Assembly (NCBI RefSeq): GCF_004000805.1
Contig: NZ_BILY01000015.1
Span: 88,803 to 152,802 of the forward strand
Direction: 5' to 3'
DNA from: Paenibacillus glycanilyticus NBRC 16618
Lineage (GTDB): Bacteria; Bacillota; Bacilli; Paenibacillales; Paenibacillaceae
Length of the DNA stretch: 64,000 nt
A program made the position numbers and the translations under genes. Positions 1 to 10,162 of this stretch are shown in pieces. The number at the start of each line of letters is the position of its first letter. Position 1 is the stretch's first letter. The notes beneath the pieces were generated by a model. It was not told the DNA's origin and ran no database searches. It worked only from the letters and a program-made list of their open reading frames with translations.

Positions 1-2367
1 ATTGTCCTGCTGAGGGAAGCATTCCAACAGCCGCTGCACGTAAGCAAGCGATACACTCGGCGATTCATTTTGTACGGCCTCTCGCTGCCGATGCTCCACA
101 TACATCTGAAGCAGCTTTTTCATTTGAATCCCCTCGTCAACAAAGCTGCGAATATAACCGTTCGACTCCCCGATGACAAGCGCTTCATGAAGAAGCTGCA
201 TTGCCGCGCCGCGATTGCCGCGCTGATATTCCGCGAGCGACTGCACAACGCTGATCTCCGTCCGAACAAGGAAGCAAGGGTCCTGTTCAATCGAGGACTT
301 GATAAATTCCAATTGCCTCAAAGCCTCGGCTGTTTTCCCTTGCGCGGTCAGTATCCTGGCGTAGACGGTATACTCGGTCCAACGGTTGGATGCCGGTTGA
401 ATGCGGTCTGACAGGCGCAGCCAGGATATCTCCGCTTTGGCTTCCGCGAGATTGTCTTCCTTGACGTAAAGATGGGCACGGCTTGCGCGAAGCGGATACA
501 GCCAGTGATACTCGCCTTTTTGGTCCGCCATTTGGACGGCTTCGTCAATCGCTTCATGCGCCTTCTGATACTGTCCGTTAGCGGCGTAAAGGCGCGACAG
601 CGTAATCCGGTTAGGAATAAACAAGCCTGCCGTCTGCCTAGCCCTGTCGGATTGCTCGATTTTGCGAATGAGCTGCAGACTGTCGCTTTGCCTGTTCCAT
701 TCATAATAGCCTTCGCTTAGGGCTTGAACGACATATAAATTAATGAGCGATTGCCCCCACCCGTGCTGCTCCAGTACGGATACGAACCGCTGACCGATCC
801 GTTCGGTATCGGCCGACAAAATGCCCTTCAAGCCAAAGGCTGTCCGCCTGACGAGCGGCTCAATCATATTGTAATTAAAGTTGTAGAAGATGGGATCCTC
901 CGGCAGCACCCCTTGAAGCCGGTACCCGACAAACGAATCCCATTGCTCGTAACGCCCCGTATAGAAGAGCAGGTTCGATTGAAGGAACAGCATGCCTCCC
1001 TGCAGCGGTTCAAGCTCAGCAGCGGTATCGGGCTGTTCGTACATGGTTTCCAGCTTCTCTACGGTCTCCGCGGAAAAATGCATCTGCCCCAACAGCAGAT
1101 GCGCGAATGCACGATACATTAATAAACTCGCCGGGATCGGGATATGTTCGGAGACCGCCTGTATGCGTTCAAGCAGCGAGGCTAGCTCGCCTTGTTTCAG
1201 CGCATCCGGAATGTATTGTTCCAACCTCTCCGCAGCTTCCTTGTAGCTTTCTCCGGCTATCGCATGGTCGATGGCCTTATCGAGCATCCCTCGGGCAGCA
1301 AAGGCCTGACTAGCCGCATGATGATATTTCAACCATTGCTCACGGCTTCGGGAGCGGAGACGGTTCTTCAAAAATTCGGCAAATAGCGAATGGTACCGGA
1401 ACCAGCCGTTATAATTATCAAGCGGAATAACAAACAAATTGAGAATACGAAGCTGCTCCAGCATTTCGCGGCTGTCCGAGCGGTTAAACGCCTGATTGCA
1501 TACCTCCGCGTCCATGCGCTCGAATACGCTGGTTTGAAGCAGAAAGTCCGTAACGCCCGGAGGCAGCTTGTCGAGCACCTCCTGGAACAAATAAGAGGAA
1601 ACCTTTTCATTGCTTCCGTCAAAGCCAGCGATAATCCGGTCCATATCCTGCTGAGCCTGAAGCGAGATGGAAGCCAGTTGAAGCCCCGCAACCCATCCTT
1701 CCGTTTTTTCAAACAGCTTGCGGGTATGCCTTTGCTCCAAATAAATCCCTGCCGATCTGCAGAACTCTTGCGTCTCCTCTTGGGTAAAATGAAGCTGCTG
1801 CATGCCGATATCCGTCCGTTCTCCTCTCGCAAGCCATTTGGCCGCGTCAAAGGAGATTTCTCCCCGGCTTGCGATAATAATCCGGTGATGGGAAGGCAAG
1901 TATTCTATGAAATAAGACAAGCTGTTATGGATCTCCGCCTGCTCGATATGATGATAATCATCCAGCACGAGGGCTATTGAATCTTGAGTTGCGGCAAGTT
2001 CGTTCAGAAGCGTATCAATGATCGCATTTACCGTTGAACCCGACACAAGTGCTCCAACAGCGGAAAGCGAATCCGCTAAAGAAGATGGGCCTGTTTCCAT
2101 ATAAGCATTTAATACATACCGCCAAAATCTCGCTATATCATTATCTCTTTCATCCAGAGACACCCATGAGGTTTGAATGCGGGCGGATTGTGCCCACTGC
2201 GCTATTAAAGTGGACTTTCCGGAGCCCGCCGGAGCGCATACCGTCACCATTCGGCCCTGCATCCCTTGCTCCAGCGAATCAAGCAGCCGCTCCCGGATAA
2301 TAAGATTTTTCTTAACAACAGGAAGCCGTATTTTTGTTTTTAATAGGATAGGTTCAGAAAATAACAT
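1..2367 (-). CDS. MalT-like LuxR-family ATP-dependent regulator, 3' end outside window
   Basis: Reading the minus strand from an ATG at 2367 gives 789 uninterrupted residues that continue past the left edge. The start follows a good AGAAGGAGA site. A Walker A motif (PAGSGKST, residues 46-53) and a Walker B-like LVLDDYHH near residue 135 sit in a STAND-type ATPase domain. A long helical region resembling TPR repeats follows. This is the MalT/AlkS-type layout (about 850-900 residues), where ligand and ATP drive oligomerisation and a C-terminal LuxR helix-turn-helix binds DNA. That DNA-binding domain would lie beyond the edge and is not seen, so the family call rests on the ATPase and TPR parts. 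The ligand is unknown. Antisense ORFs inside it are shadows. The next gene upstream, the SLH protein, is on the same strand but separated by a terminator. Confidence 0.85.
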   Translation of the reverse strand, partial: MLFSEPILLKTKIRLPVVKKNLIIRERLLDSLEQGMQGRMVTVCAPAGSGKSTLIAQWAQSARIQTSWVSLDERDNDIARFWRYVLNAYMETGPSSLADSLSAVGALVSGSTVNAIIDTLLNELAATQDSIALVLDDYHHIEQAEIHNSLSYFIEYLPSHHRIIIASRGEISFDAAKWLARGERTDIGMQQLHFTQEETQEFCRSAGIYLEQRHTRKLFEKTEGWVAGLQLASISLQAQQDMDRIIAGFDGSNEKVSSYLFQEVLDKLPPGVTDFLLQTSVFERMDAEVCNQAFNRSDSREMLEQLRILNLFVIPLDNYNGWFRYHSLFAEFLKNRLRSRSREQWLKYHHAASQAFAARGMLDKAIDHAIAGESYKEAAERLEQYIPDALKQGELASLLERIQAVSEHIPIPASLLMYRAFAHLLLGQMHFSAETVEKLETMYEQPDTAAELEPLQGGMLFLQSNLLFYTGRYEQWDSFVGYRLQGVLPEDPIFYNFNYNMIEPLVRRTAFGLKGILSADTERIGQRFVSVLEQHGWGQSLINLYVVQALSEGYYEWNRQSDSLQLIRKIEQSDRARQTAGLFIPNRITLSRLYAANGQYQKAHEAIDEAVQMADQKGEYHWLYPLRASRAHLYVKEDNLAEAKAEISWLRLSDRIQPASNRWTEYTVYARILTAQGKTAEALRQLEFIKSSIEQDPCFLVRTEISVVQSLAEYQRGNRGAAMQLLHEALVIGESNGYIRSFVDEGIQMKKLLQMYVEHRQREAVQNESPSVSLAYVQRLLECFPQQDN

Positions 2368-2464
2368 ACGCTCTCCTTCTAAGTCAGAAATATTATCTTT
2401 ATTATACTGAAATTTCGACATTTTTTGCTCAAAAATAGTTTGAGAGGCTGGACGGATTAAACAG

Positions 2465-2498
2465 AAAAAACCATTACCTGTTTCGGCAATGGTTTTTC
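2465..2498 (-). terminator. Rho-independent terminator of the SLH protein gene
   Basis: An inverted repeat pairs CCATT at 2471-2475 with AATGG at 2488-2492, with CC/GG pairing inside it. On the minus strand it is followed by a run of six T. It lies 14 bases beyond the stop of the SLH gene and before the MalT-like gene. Confidence 0.7.
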
Positions 2499-2511
2499 GC
2501 TCCACTCACTT

Positions 2512-5500
2512 TTAATTTTGATAGTATTCAATCATCCGCAGCAGCAGCACTGCTGCCTCCGCTCGTGTAGCTTGACCTGACGGCACGAATTTGCCGTCTC
2601 CTCTTCCTTGCAATATACCTGCTTGCTGCAAGGCGGCTACATAGCCGGCAGACCACGCCGGAATATCCGAGGCGTCGGAGAACAAAGCCTTCACCTTCTC
2701 CGGTTCCAGCGGCTTAATCCCCGCCGCTTTGGCCAGCATGGTCACAAGCTCTGCCCGGGTAACCTGGTCGTTTGGCCGGAACGAGCCATCCGCATAACCA
2801 TTCACGATTCCGAATTCTTTTGCTCTGGCTATAGCTTCAGCTGCCCAAGCCGGAATTCCGTTTTTATCCGAAAAGACTAATTCCGGTGCTGCAGACCCGG
2901 ATTGATCAATCACCGCATTCATAAGCATGGTGACGAATTCCGCCCGCGTGACTTGTCCTTCTGGCCGGAACGTACCGTCGTTAAAGCCATGAACGATTCC
3001 GCAGCCGTATGCATCCTTTACCGTCGTTTCCGCCCAATGTCCGGACATATCGCCGAATCGGGAGGTGCCGTCAGATACCGGCTTACATGCGACAAGCTCA
3101 AGCTTGCCGGGCTCTTCCGGCTCCACCTGAGGCGGATTGACCGGATTGTATCTTGTAATTTTTACGGTATACTCCTGTACCGTTGTCCCATCCTGAGCGG
3201 TAACGCGAACCGTAATGGTTTGAGTGCCAACTGCCAAATCAATGAATTCGCCCATCGGCTCTCCTTTTTCATCCAAAATGTCGGCTTTAGCATTCGCATC
3301 GCTTGGGACAGCAGTCACTTTCGTTTTCGATACCGAATACGTAACTCCCGCCGTATAATTCAACGTTGAGTCCTTGAACGGCTCGTTCATTTGGATATCG
3401 CTAAGCTTAAGCGTGCTTAAATTCGCATTGCTGGATACAATCTCAAAGCGATATTCGGGAGTTAAGCCGCTTTCATTGCCGGCAGCATCCTTTGCTTTAG
3501 CTTGAACGATATGCGCTCCAATTGCGAGAGCCTGGCTCGGTACAAAGCTCCACCTGCCGTCATCGCCGGCTTTCGCATTACCAACGGTGTCGCCATCCAG
3601 CTGAATCGTAATCTCAGCGTGCTTTTCCGCTGTTCCGGCAATTTCGGGTTTTGTCTGGTTTGTCTTTGAACCTTCATCCGGCTTATTGAAAAGCGGAACC
3701 GATGGGGCAGTCGTATCAATGACAAAATTCAGCTGTACGGCCTCTTCCTTCGCATTGCCTGCGGCATCGGCCACTTTGACCTTTACCTGATGGCTGCCGT
3801 CACTTAAACCATCCGAAGAAACAAAGGACCATTCACCTTCTTCATTAACTTGAAAAGGCTCCATTGCAGCTCCGTCCAGCGTTAATAAAATCCATGCTCC
3901 TGCCTCCGCATCCCCCCGAATGAGAGGTTTGTCCGTATTGAGCAGCGCCCCTTCGATTGGAGCCGCTACGTCAGCCCATTCGGGAGCGATTGTATCTATC
4001 GTAAATGATACTTCATCCGATTGAGGCCCCTTATTGCCTGCTTCATCCGAAGCCATGGCAGAAATCGAATGCTCGCCGTCGGGCAATTCCTCCGCAAGAG
4101 TAATCGACCATGCGCCAGATTCGTTGGCTTTTCCTTCAGCAGCTTTATGGCTATCTATATAAATAGTAATGGCCGCGTCCGCTTCCGCCGTACCCGAAAT
4201 GGTCGTTTTGTTCACCTTCGTAACGGCTCCATCCTTCGGCTCAACAATAACCGGCGCTTCCGGTGCCTTGGTGTCTACCGTCCAAGAAACGGAAATTGAG
4301 TCCTCGCTGACATTGCCTGCTGAATCCTCGGCAACGGCTTTCGCGATATGAACCCCATCCTTGAGCGCCTCGGTTATCGGGTAATTCCAATTGCCGTTTT
4401 CGTTGGTTTTAATCGTTGTCACAGCCGTATCGTCCATATAAATCGTAACCTTCGAGCCCGCCTCTGCTTGTCCTTTAAGCACTGGCTTACTGCTGCCCGA
4501 AATAGCACCGTTTGCCGGGGCTTCAATAATCGGGGCTGCAGGCGCGGTAGAATCAATAATAAACACCAGTTCAACGGAATCTGCGGAGGCATTGCCCACG
4601 GAATCCCGGATCGTAATCCGCACATGATGAATACCATCCGCTAACGAGGACACCGGCTGGGCCTTCCATTTCCCTTCACCGTCGGTAATGACGGCCGGCA
4701 GCGCTTGATCATCGATTTGAATTGAAACTTCGGAGTTTGCTTCGGCAGTGCCTGAGATTGCCGGTTTGTTATCGCTCGTAACCTCATTGTTCTCCGGCGT
4801 CAATACGACAGGCAATACCGGCGGAGTCCGGTCAATGCGGACTGTCGCTGCCGCGACAGAGCTGATGTTACCCGCTTTGTCGATCGACCTCGCACTGATC
4901 GTGCTCTCTCCTTCCGCCGTAACCGACAGCTCTCCTTCATAGTTCGTCCAATCCTTCGCTCCGGCACCCGTAATGCGGTATTCGGTACGGTCAAGGCCGG
5001 ATTCACCGCGATCGGAGCCTGCCGTAATGGTTACCTTCACGGCGTTTGCCGATGTCCATTCCTCCGTATCGGGAACAACCGCCGGAGCATCGGGTAACGA
5101 TCGATCGATTTGTACCTTTCCTTCCCGAACCTCTCCGACATTCCCTGCTTGGTCAATGGTCCTTGCGCTGATCGTCGTAATGCCCTCGGCATCAATGCCA
5201 ACCGTTTCGGAATAGACCGTCCAATCCTTTGTCGCTGCTCCGGATAAACGGTACTCCGTTCGGTTTACTCCCGATCCTCCTTGGTCTTCGCCGGGCAAGA
5301 TCGAGACCATCACCTTATCCGCCGAAAGCCAACCGGATTTATCAATGACTATGCCCGGCGCGGTTGGGGCTGTTTTATCCAAAAATACGCTTGTGTCAGC
5401 AATGTCGCTTATATTTCCTGCCTGATCTACCGTTCTCGCGTGAATCGTTGTCCGGCCTTCGGCCGTCACGGTAAATTTTCCGTTATAGGGTTTCCAATCC

Positions 5501-8500
5501 GCATCAACTGCTCCAGTCAAACTATACTCGGTAATGCTTGTGCCCGATAAAGGATCTGTCCCCGGCGTGATCGTAACGTCAACGCCCGAGTTCGTCCACT
5601 TGTCGGCGGAAGCCTCTATTTGAGGATGCTCCGGAGCGGTTCGGTCAATCTGAACGGTCGCTTTGGAAGCTGTTCCTTTGTTGCCTGCTTTATCTATCGT
5701 TCTTGCAAACACCTCGGTTTGACCTTCCACGGTTATGATAATGGGGCCCGTGTAAGGCTTCCAATCCGAATTGGCAGCACCGGACAGGCTGTACTCCACT
5801 TCTTTCACACCGGATCCTCCGTTATCGGTTCCCGCTGTTGCGGTTACCGTTACACGATCTCCCGCATTCCAACCGGATACGTCGGGAGACAGCAGCGTTT
5901 CACCAGGCGACGTAAAATCAAGCCCTTGCCATTCCTCGGATTCTTCGCTTATGTTCCCTGCCTTGTCTACCGTCCTTGCCGTAACCGTCGTTTGGCCTTC
6001 GACCGTAAGGTGAATCGGTGCCGAATAAGAAGTCCAGCCCAGCGTGGTTGCACCGGACAGCTTATACTCAACGCGATCGACCGAAGAGGCGCTATCCGCA
6101 CCGGCAGTTAGCGTTACGGTAACGTTAGCTCCCGACCAGCTTCCGCCTGTGGGGCTTATAACCGCAGCTGCGGGCGGAGTCCGGTCCAGCTTCACGGTTC
6201 CTGTCGATACGGGACTAATATTGCCTGCTAAGTCTATCGTTCTTGCACTTATCGTTGTCTGGCCTTCGGCAGCGATGGATATCTGGCCTGTATACGTCGT
6301 CCAGGTAAGCGTAGCGGCACCGGTTAAACTATACTCCGTGCGCCCGATTCCTGAGCCACTATCCGCTCCTGCCGTTACGGTAACTTTAACGGAAGCGGCA
6401 TTCGTCCAGCCTGTCACATCCGGCGCAACGTTTGGCGCCGCGGGTTTTGTTTTGTCGACCTTGACCGTAACCGGAACCGCTATACTCGTATTGCCGGCAT
6501 TATCGGTTGTTCTTGCTTCAACCGTTGTCTGGCCTTCCGCGCTTATCGATAGAACACCGGTATACGTTGTCCAGTCTTTGGTTATTGCACCGGACAGCTT
6601 GTATTCCGTTTTGTTCACGCCTGATCCTCCCGCATCGGTTCCGGAGGCAACCGTTACCGATACATTAGACGAGCTCCAATCTGATGCCGAAGCTGTAATG
6701 ACCGGGGCGGTTGGTTTTGTCTTGTCTATGGAAACGACCGTCGTTCGTTCGGTACTTATATTGCCCGCCTGATCAACGGTCCTGGCGTGAATGGTTGTCT
6801 GGCCTTCCGCGCTGATTAACACGGTACCCGGGTAGGTAGCCCAATCCACAATTGTTGCTCCGCTAAGGCTGAATTCGGTTCGTGCAGCTCCCGAACCGCC
6901 GTTATCCGTTCCGGCTGTAACGGTAAACGTTACGCTCAAAGCGGACCATGTGCCGTTAGAAGGCGTTATAATCGGAAAAGCAGGCTTGGTTCGGTCAATT
7001 TTTACAACCGTTGTCGAGATGGAACTGATGTTATTGGCGTTATCCACCGTTCTGGCGCTTAGCGTGGTCTGTCCTTCCGCACTGATCGTTACCTTTCCGC
7101 TATAGGTCGTCCACCCAAGCGTCGTTGCACCGCTAAGACTATACTCGGTCCTGTTGACGCCGGAGCCTGTATCCGCCCCCCCGGCGACAGCAACCTGAAC
7201 GGACGCGGCATTTGTCCAATTGGCCGTATCCGGCGTTACGACAGGTGCCGTTGGCTGGGTTTTATCCACCTTTACGGTTACCGTTTTGCTCGTTCCGATA
7301 TTACCGGCATTATCAATGGTTCTTGCTTCAACGGTGGTCTGTCCGCTCGCCCCAATTAAGATCGGACTATTATAGGTCGTCCAATTCAGGTTAGAGGCGC
7401 CTGTCAGCCTATATTCGGTCCGGTTAACGCCGGAACCTCCCGTATCCGTACCGTCCAGGATAGCTACCGTAACATCCGTACTGCTCCATGCTCCCGATGC
7501 CGGGGTTATTGCGGGGGCTGCTGGCGGCGCCATATCAATCCTAATAACAGCAGTCCCTTCGCCGCTTATATTGCCGACTTGATCAATAGCCCTCACATGG
7601 ATCGTCGTCTGCCCTTGCGCGAGAATCGAGAACCCGGCGGTATAGGTATTCCATGCTTGGGTAACGGCTCCGGAGAGGCTGTATTCGATCCGGTCTACAC
7701 CCGAACCTCCCGGATCCGACGATGACGAGAACCAAGCCGATACCGAAGTTGAACTCCAGCTCGTTTGCGACAGGCTGATCGTTGGCGTTGTCGGCGGCGT
7801 CCGGTCAATCTTGACAACCGCGGTTGTTACAGCGCTTATATTCCCGCCATTATCTACCGTTCGCGCGGATATCGTTGTTTGTCCCGAATTTGAAATTCTT
7901 ACCGGATCGGAACCGTTATACGGGGTCCAGCTTGCGGAAGTCGCGCCGGATAAACTGTACTCCGTCCGGTTAACTCCCGTTTCCGCATCCGTTCCCGGCA
8001 CGATGGACACGTCCACATCGGAAGCGCTCCATGCGCTGCCGACTCCCGTTATGGTTGGGGCGGACGGCGGGTTAAAATCGAAGGTCAGCTTATACAGTTT
8101 TGTATTCAAATCATAGGTTGAATCATTGTATCCCCCAACGACGTATACGTCCGATCCAACCGCCACTAGACTGGCATTTTCCAATTGATCCGGATTCGGG
8201 ACATCCGATTTCCAAGTATTTGTGGAAGGGTCGTACAGCGCAAAAGTTCTATTGCCCATAACTAATACTTTCCCGTTATCGAGAGTCACTTGCGAATGCC
8301 TGAAAAAAATATCCCCGGCGTTATAAGGCATCTGAGCAGCTCTGGTCCAAGTGTTTGCTGCGGGATCATAAATATAGGAGTCAAAGGAATAGACATAACC
8401 GCTAAGACCGCCGGTAAGCAACACGCGTCCATCCTTCAACGTACTCTGAGCTGCTCCGTAAATACCGATAGGCAGCGGGGCAGCCTCATCCCAACGATCC

Positions 8501-9069
8501 GCAGCGGGATTATAGATGTACGCGTTGTTGTACAAGGTGGAGCCCAAGCTTGGGGAATAAATCTCGTTCGCTCCGCCTACGGCCAACACGCGGCCGTCAA
8601 GCAGCGTGCTCTGGGAATGTCCCAGCACCGTATGCGGGAAATTCGCCGCATTGGTCCAAGCGTTTGCGGAAGGATTATAAATGCGGACAGCATTGTTGTA
8701 GACGTAGCCCACATTATTCATGAACGCATTCCCTCCAATGGCAAGCACGCTGCCGCTTGGCAGCATGGATTGCGCGTGATAAGCCACCGGCAAAGAAGGC
8801 GCATTGGAAGACCAGGTTTGAGTAACCGTATCGAAGACGTACGAATTCTTCGAAAAAGAATTGTTTCTTGCGTTTTGTCCCCCGGTTAAGAGGATTTTAT
8901 TTCCCCCAACCGCGCTAGCCATAGCTCCGGAAAGCGTCTCCGGCGGGATAAAAGACGATGGCAGCTCTTCAACCGACACAGCGGCAAATGCTGTTTTTTC
9001 ACCTCCAGTCGGCAAAAATACGAAAGCTATTGCGATAAGCAACAGCATGCAGCTTAATTTACGAAACAC
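2512..9069 (-). CDS. SLH-anchored kelch / Ig-like repeat cell-surface protein
   Basis: This 2185-residue secreted protein starts at a GTG (9067-9069) placed 8 bases after GGAGGA. Domains in order: signal peptide 1-30 ending AFAA; about six kelch-type blades to residue 330 (motifs such as LLTGG, LAIGG, YVVGG); twelve Ig-like repeats of about 90 residues (330-1420) with the core TEYSLSGA, GQTT and DNAGNIS, resembling OmpL47-type domains; five bacterial Ig-like repeats of about 93 residues with SGTAEA (1420-1885); a cadherin-like beta-sandwich starting LSTLKLSDI; and three SLH domains at the C-terminus, each with a TRAE motif. SLH domains normally bind pyruvylated secondary cell-wall polymer, so the kelch head should sit at the cell surface on a long stalk. 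The ligand of the kelch head is unknown. No catalytic motif is visible. It stands alone between terminators and an AraC gene. Confidence 0.9.
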   Translation of the reverse strand: MFRKLSCMLLLIAIAFVFLPTGGEKTAFAAVSVEELPSSFIPPETLSGAMASAVGGNKILLTGGQNARNNSFSKNSYVFDTVTQTWSSNAPSLPVAYHAQSMLPSGSVLAIGGNAFMNNVGYVYNNAVRIYNPSANAWTNAANFPHTVLGHSQSTLLDGRVLAVGGANEIYSPSLGSTLYNNAYIYNPAADRWDEAAPLPIGIYGAAQSTLKDGRVLLTGGLSGYVYSFDSYIYDPAANTWTRAAQMPYNAGDIFFRHSQVTLDNGKVLVMGNRTFALYDPSTNTWKSDVPNPDQLENASLVAVGSDVYVVGGYNDSTYDLNTKLYKLTFDFNPPSAPTITGVGSAWSASDVDVSIVPGTDAETGVNRTEYSLSGATSASWTPYNGSDPVRISNSGQTTISARTVDNGGNISAVTTAVVKIDRTPPTTPTISLSQTSWSSTSVSAWFSSSSDPGGSGVDRIEYSLSGAVTQAWNTYTAGFSILAQGQTTIHVRAIDQVGNISGEGTAVIRIDMAPPAAPAITPASGAWSSTDVTVAILDGTDTGGSGVNRTEYRLTGASNLNWTTYNSPILIGASGQTTVEARTIDNAGNIGTSKTVTVKVDKTQPTAPVVTPDTANWTNAASVQVAVAGGADTGSGVNRTEYSLSGATTLGWTTYSGKVTISAEGQTTLSARTVDNANNISSISTTVVKIDRTKPAFPIITPSNGTWSALSVTFTVTAGTDNGGSGAARTEFSLSGATIVDWATYPGTVLISAEGQTTIHARTVDQAGNISTERTTVVSIDKTKPTAPVITASASDWSSSNVSVTVASGTDAGGSGVNKTEYKLSGAITKDWTTYTGVLSISAEGQTTVEARTTDNAGNTSIAVPVTVKVDKTKPAAPNVAPDVTGWTNAASVKVTVTAGADSGSGIGRTEYSLTGAATLTWTTYTGQISIAAEGQTTISARTIDLAGNISPVSTGTVKLDRTPPAAAVISPTGGSWSGANVTVTLTAGADSASSVDRVEYKLSGATTLGWTSYSAPIHLTVEGQTTVTARTVDKAGNISEESEEWQGLDFTSPGETLLSPDVSGWNAGDRVTVTATAGTDNGGSGVKEVEYSLSGAANSDWKPYTGPIIITVEGQTEVFARTIDKAGNKGTASKATVQIDRTAPEHPQIEASADKWTNSGVDVTITPGTDPLSGTSITEYSLTGAVDADWKPYNGKFTVTAEGRTTIHARTVDQAGNISDIADTSVFLDKTAPTAPGIVIDKSGWLSADKVMVSILPGEDQGGSGVNRTEYRLSGAATKDWTVYSETVGIDAEGITTISARTIDQAGNVGEVREGKVQIDRSLPDAPAVVPDTEEWTSANAVKVTITAGSDRGESGLDRTEYRITGAGAKDWTNYEGELSVTAEGESTISARSIDKAGNISSVAAATVRIDRTPPVLPVVLTPENNEVTSDNKPAISGTAEANSEVSIQIDDQALPAVITDGEGKWKAQPVSSLADGIHHVRITIRDSVGNASADSVELVFIIDSTAPAAPIIEAPANGAISGSSKPVLKGQAEAGSKVTIYMDDTAVTTIKTNENGNWNYPITEALKDGVHIAKAVAEDSAGNVSEDSISVSWTVDTKAPEAPVIVEPKDGAVTKVNKTTISGTAEADAAITIYIDSHKAAEGKANESGAWSITLAEELPDGEHSISAMASDEAGNKGPQSDEVSFTIDTIAPEWADVAAPIEGALLNTDKPLIRGDAEAGAWILLTLDGAAMEPFQVNEEGEWSFVSSDGLSDGSHQVKVKVADAAGNAKEEAVQLNFVIDTTAPSVPLFNKPDEGSKTNQTKPEIAGTAEKHAEITIQLDGDTVGNAKAGDDGRWSFVPSQALAIGAHIVQAKAKDAAGNESGLTPEYRFEIVSSNANLSTLKLSDIQMNEPFKDSTLNYTAGVTYSVSKTKVTAVPSDANAKADILDEKGEPMGEFIDLAVGTQTITVRVTAQDGTTVQEYTVKITRYNPVNPPQVEPEEPGKLELVACKPVSDGTSRFGDMSGHWAETTVKDAYGCGIVHGFNDGTFRPEGQVTRAEFVTMLMNAVIDQSGSAAPELVFSDKNGIPAWAAEAIARAKEFGIVNGYADGSFRPNDQVTRAELVTMLAKAAGIKPLEPEKVKALFSDASDIPAWSAGYVAALQQAGILQGRGDGKFVPSGQATRAEAAVLLLRMIEYYQN
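4810..8080 (-). repeat. Twelve tandem ~270-bp coding repeats (OmpL47-like Ig domains)
   Basis: Twelve copies of a roughly 270-base unit lie head to tail inside the SLH gene. Each encodes about 90 residues and contains the recurring codons for TEYSLSGA, AEGQTTI, ARTVDNAGN and IDRTPP. The copies are diverged but clearly homologous. A further five units of about 280 bases of a different Ig type follow at about 3415-4810. Tandem copies like these can change in number by recombination. Confidence 0.85.
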
Positions 9070-9133
9070 GATCTTCGTCCTCCTCTAACTGAATGAGCAG
9101 GACAAGCTTAGCAAATATCATTTTCAGAGCCAA

Positions 9134-9147
9134 TTAACTTTAGTTAA
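9134..9147. promoter_or_regulatory. Inverted repeat upstream of the SLH gene
   Basis: TTAACT and AGTTAA are separated by two bases about 65 bases upstream of the SLH start, in the gap to the AraC gene. It could be an operator for that promoter. Evidence is symmetry and position only. Confidence 0.3.
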
Positions 9148-9167
9148 CTGCATCAAATAATTTTTTA

Positions 9168-9998
9168 TTAATCCCTTGCCGACTCTCGGAATTGCCCCGG
9201 CGTAAGACCGGTTACCTTCTTGAAAAGGTTATGGAACGTCGGCTCGCTCTGATAACCTACCAATTCTCCTATTTCCTTCACCGGCCGCCCGGTCATGATC
9301 AAGTAGCGCTTTGCAGCTTCCATCCGGCACCGGATCAGGAATTGGATGACGGACATCCCCACTTCCCGGTGAAACAAATGAGACAAATAGTACTTGCTGA
9401 CGAAGGTGACTTTAGCAAGCTGTTCCAGCGTGATAGGCTGCTGATAGTTTTCCTCGATGTAGCTTCGGGCCTTTAGGACAGCCGCTTCCGCAGGCTTGAC
9501 GAGCCTTCGTTCCGTTGATTCACCCGGTATTTGGCGCGCCAGCCGCACAAGCATTAGTCCGAACAAATGGTTGGCTGCCGCCCTGGATTCCGCTAACCCG
9601 GAATGCAGCTCGGCCAGGCATTCCCGCACCAGCCTTGCGAACTCCTCCATTTCCCCCCCTAGTTGTATGACAGGCGTCTGATCCGATTCGAGGAAGTAAT
9701 CTTGAGGGCATCCCTTCGCCTGCAGACCTTTAAAAGCAAAATAAGTAGCTCTGAAGGGATACTGCGTTGACCATTCTTCATGCCATATCCCACGCTGGTA
9801 CAGCAGAACGGTTCCCGGCCCAACCTCGTACGACCTGCCGTCGACAACAAATGTCCCTCTGCCTTCTTCAACCCATAGCAGCTCGCTGAATGACTCATGC
9901 CGGTGAAGAGGATGCTGAAAGGGACTTGCTTCATGACAATCGAATTCGCTGCCTCCGATCAGTGAAGCCGGACTTAGAACTCGCGAAGACACTCCCAT
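9168..9998 (-). CDS. AraC-family transcriptional regulator (cupin + HTH)
   Basis: This 276-residue protein has an N-terminal cupin-like sugar-sensing domain (HRHESFSELL followed by EEGRGTFVVDG) and a C-terminal double helix-turn-helix of AraC type (about residues 170-275, ending VTGLTPGQFRE). I chose the ATG at 9998 because it sits six bases after GGAGGG; an upstream start at 10019 would place that site inside the coding region. It is divergent from the propeller/oxidoreductase pair at 10163-12335, its most likely target. The effector is unknown. Confidence 0.88.
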   Translation of the reverse strand: MGVSSRVLSPASLIGGSEFDCHEASPFQHPLHRHESFSELLWVEEGRGTFVVDGRSYEVGPGTVLLYQRGIWHEEWSTQYPFRATYFAFKGLQAKGCPQDYFLESDQTPVIQLGGEMEEFARLVRECLAELHSGLAESRAAANHLFGLMLVRLARQIPGESTERRLVKPAEAAVLKARSYIEENYQQPITLEQLAKVTFVSKYYLSHLFHREVGMSVIQFLIRCRMEAAKRYLIMTGRPVKEIGELVGYQSEPTFHNLFKKVTGLTPGQFRESARD

Positions 9999-10084
9999 CC
10001 TTTTCCCTCCTATTCGCAAGAATGAATAGCCCGTTTCGCAAGATAACTCATTGAGAACAGGCTAAATTTCCGTTATTTTCTAGT

Positions 10085-10109
10085 TAATCGCGATTACTTG
10101 AAATATAAT
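10085..10109 (+). promoter_or_regulatory. Palindromic operator candidate and -10 box before the propeller gene
   Basis: A perfect 12-base palindrome, TAATCGCGATTA, lies at 10085-10096 and a TATAAT box at 10104-10109. They are about 55-75 bases upstream of the gene at 10163, in the divergent gap with the AraC gene. The -35 region is weak, consistent with an activator-dependent promoter. The palindrome could bind the AraC protein or another factor. Confidence 0.45.
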
Positions 10110-10162
10110 CGTTTCTCCACTCTATTTGCAATAAGCAATAGCTATTATTAGGAGGTGTCCTC

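Noticed and set aside
1390..1980. A 196-residue plus-strand frame inside the MalT-like gene
   Set aside because: The minus-strand frame carries Walker motifs and continuous TPR-like sequence; this frame is a shadow.
5620..6111. Plus-strand frames running through the SLH gene repeats
   Set aside because: They follow the repeat period of the minus-strand Ig-like domains and are shadows.
4810..8080. Regular tandem repeats that could suggest a CRISPR array
   Set aside because: The units are about 270 bases, coding and diverged, with no spacers or leader and no cas genes.
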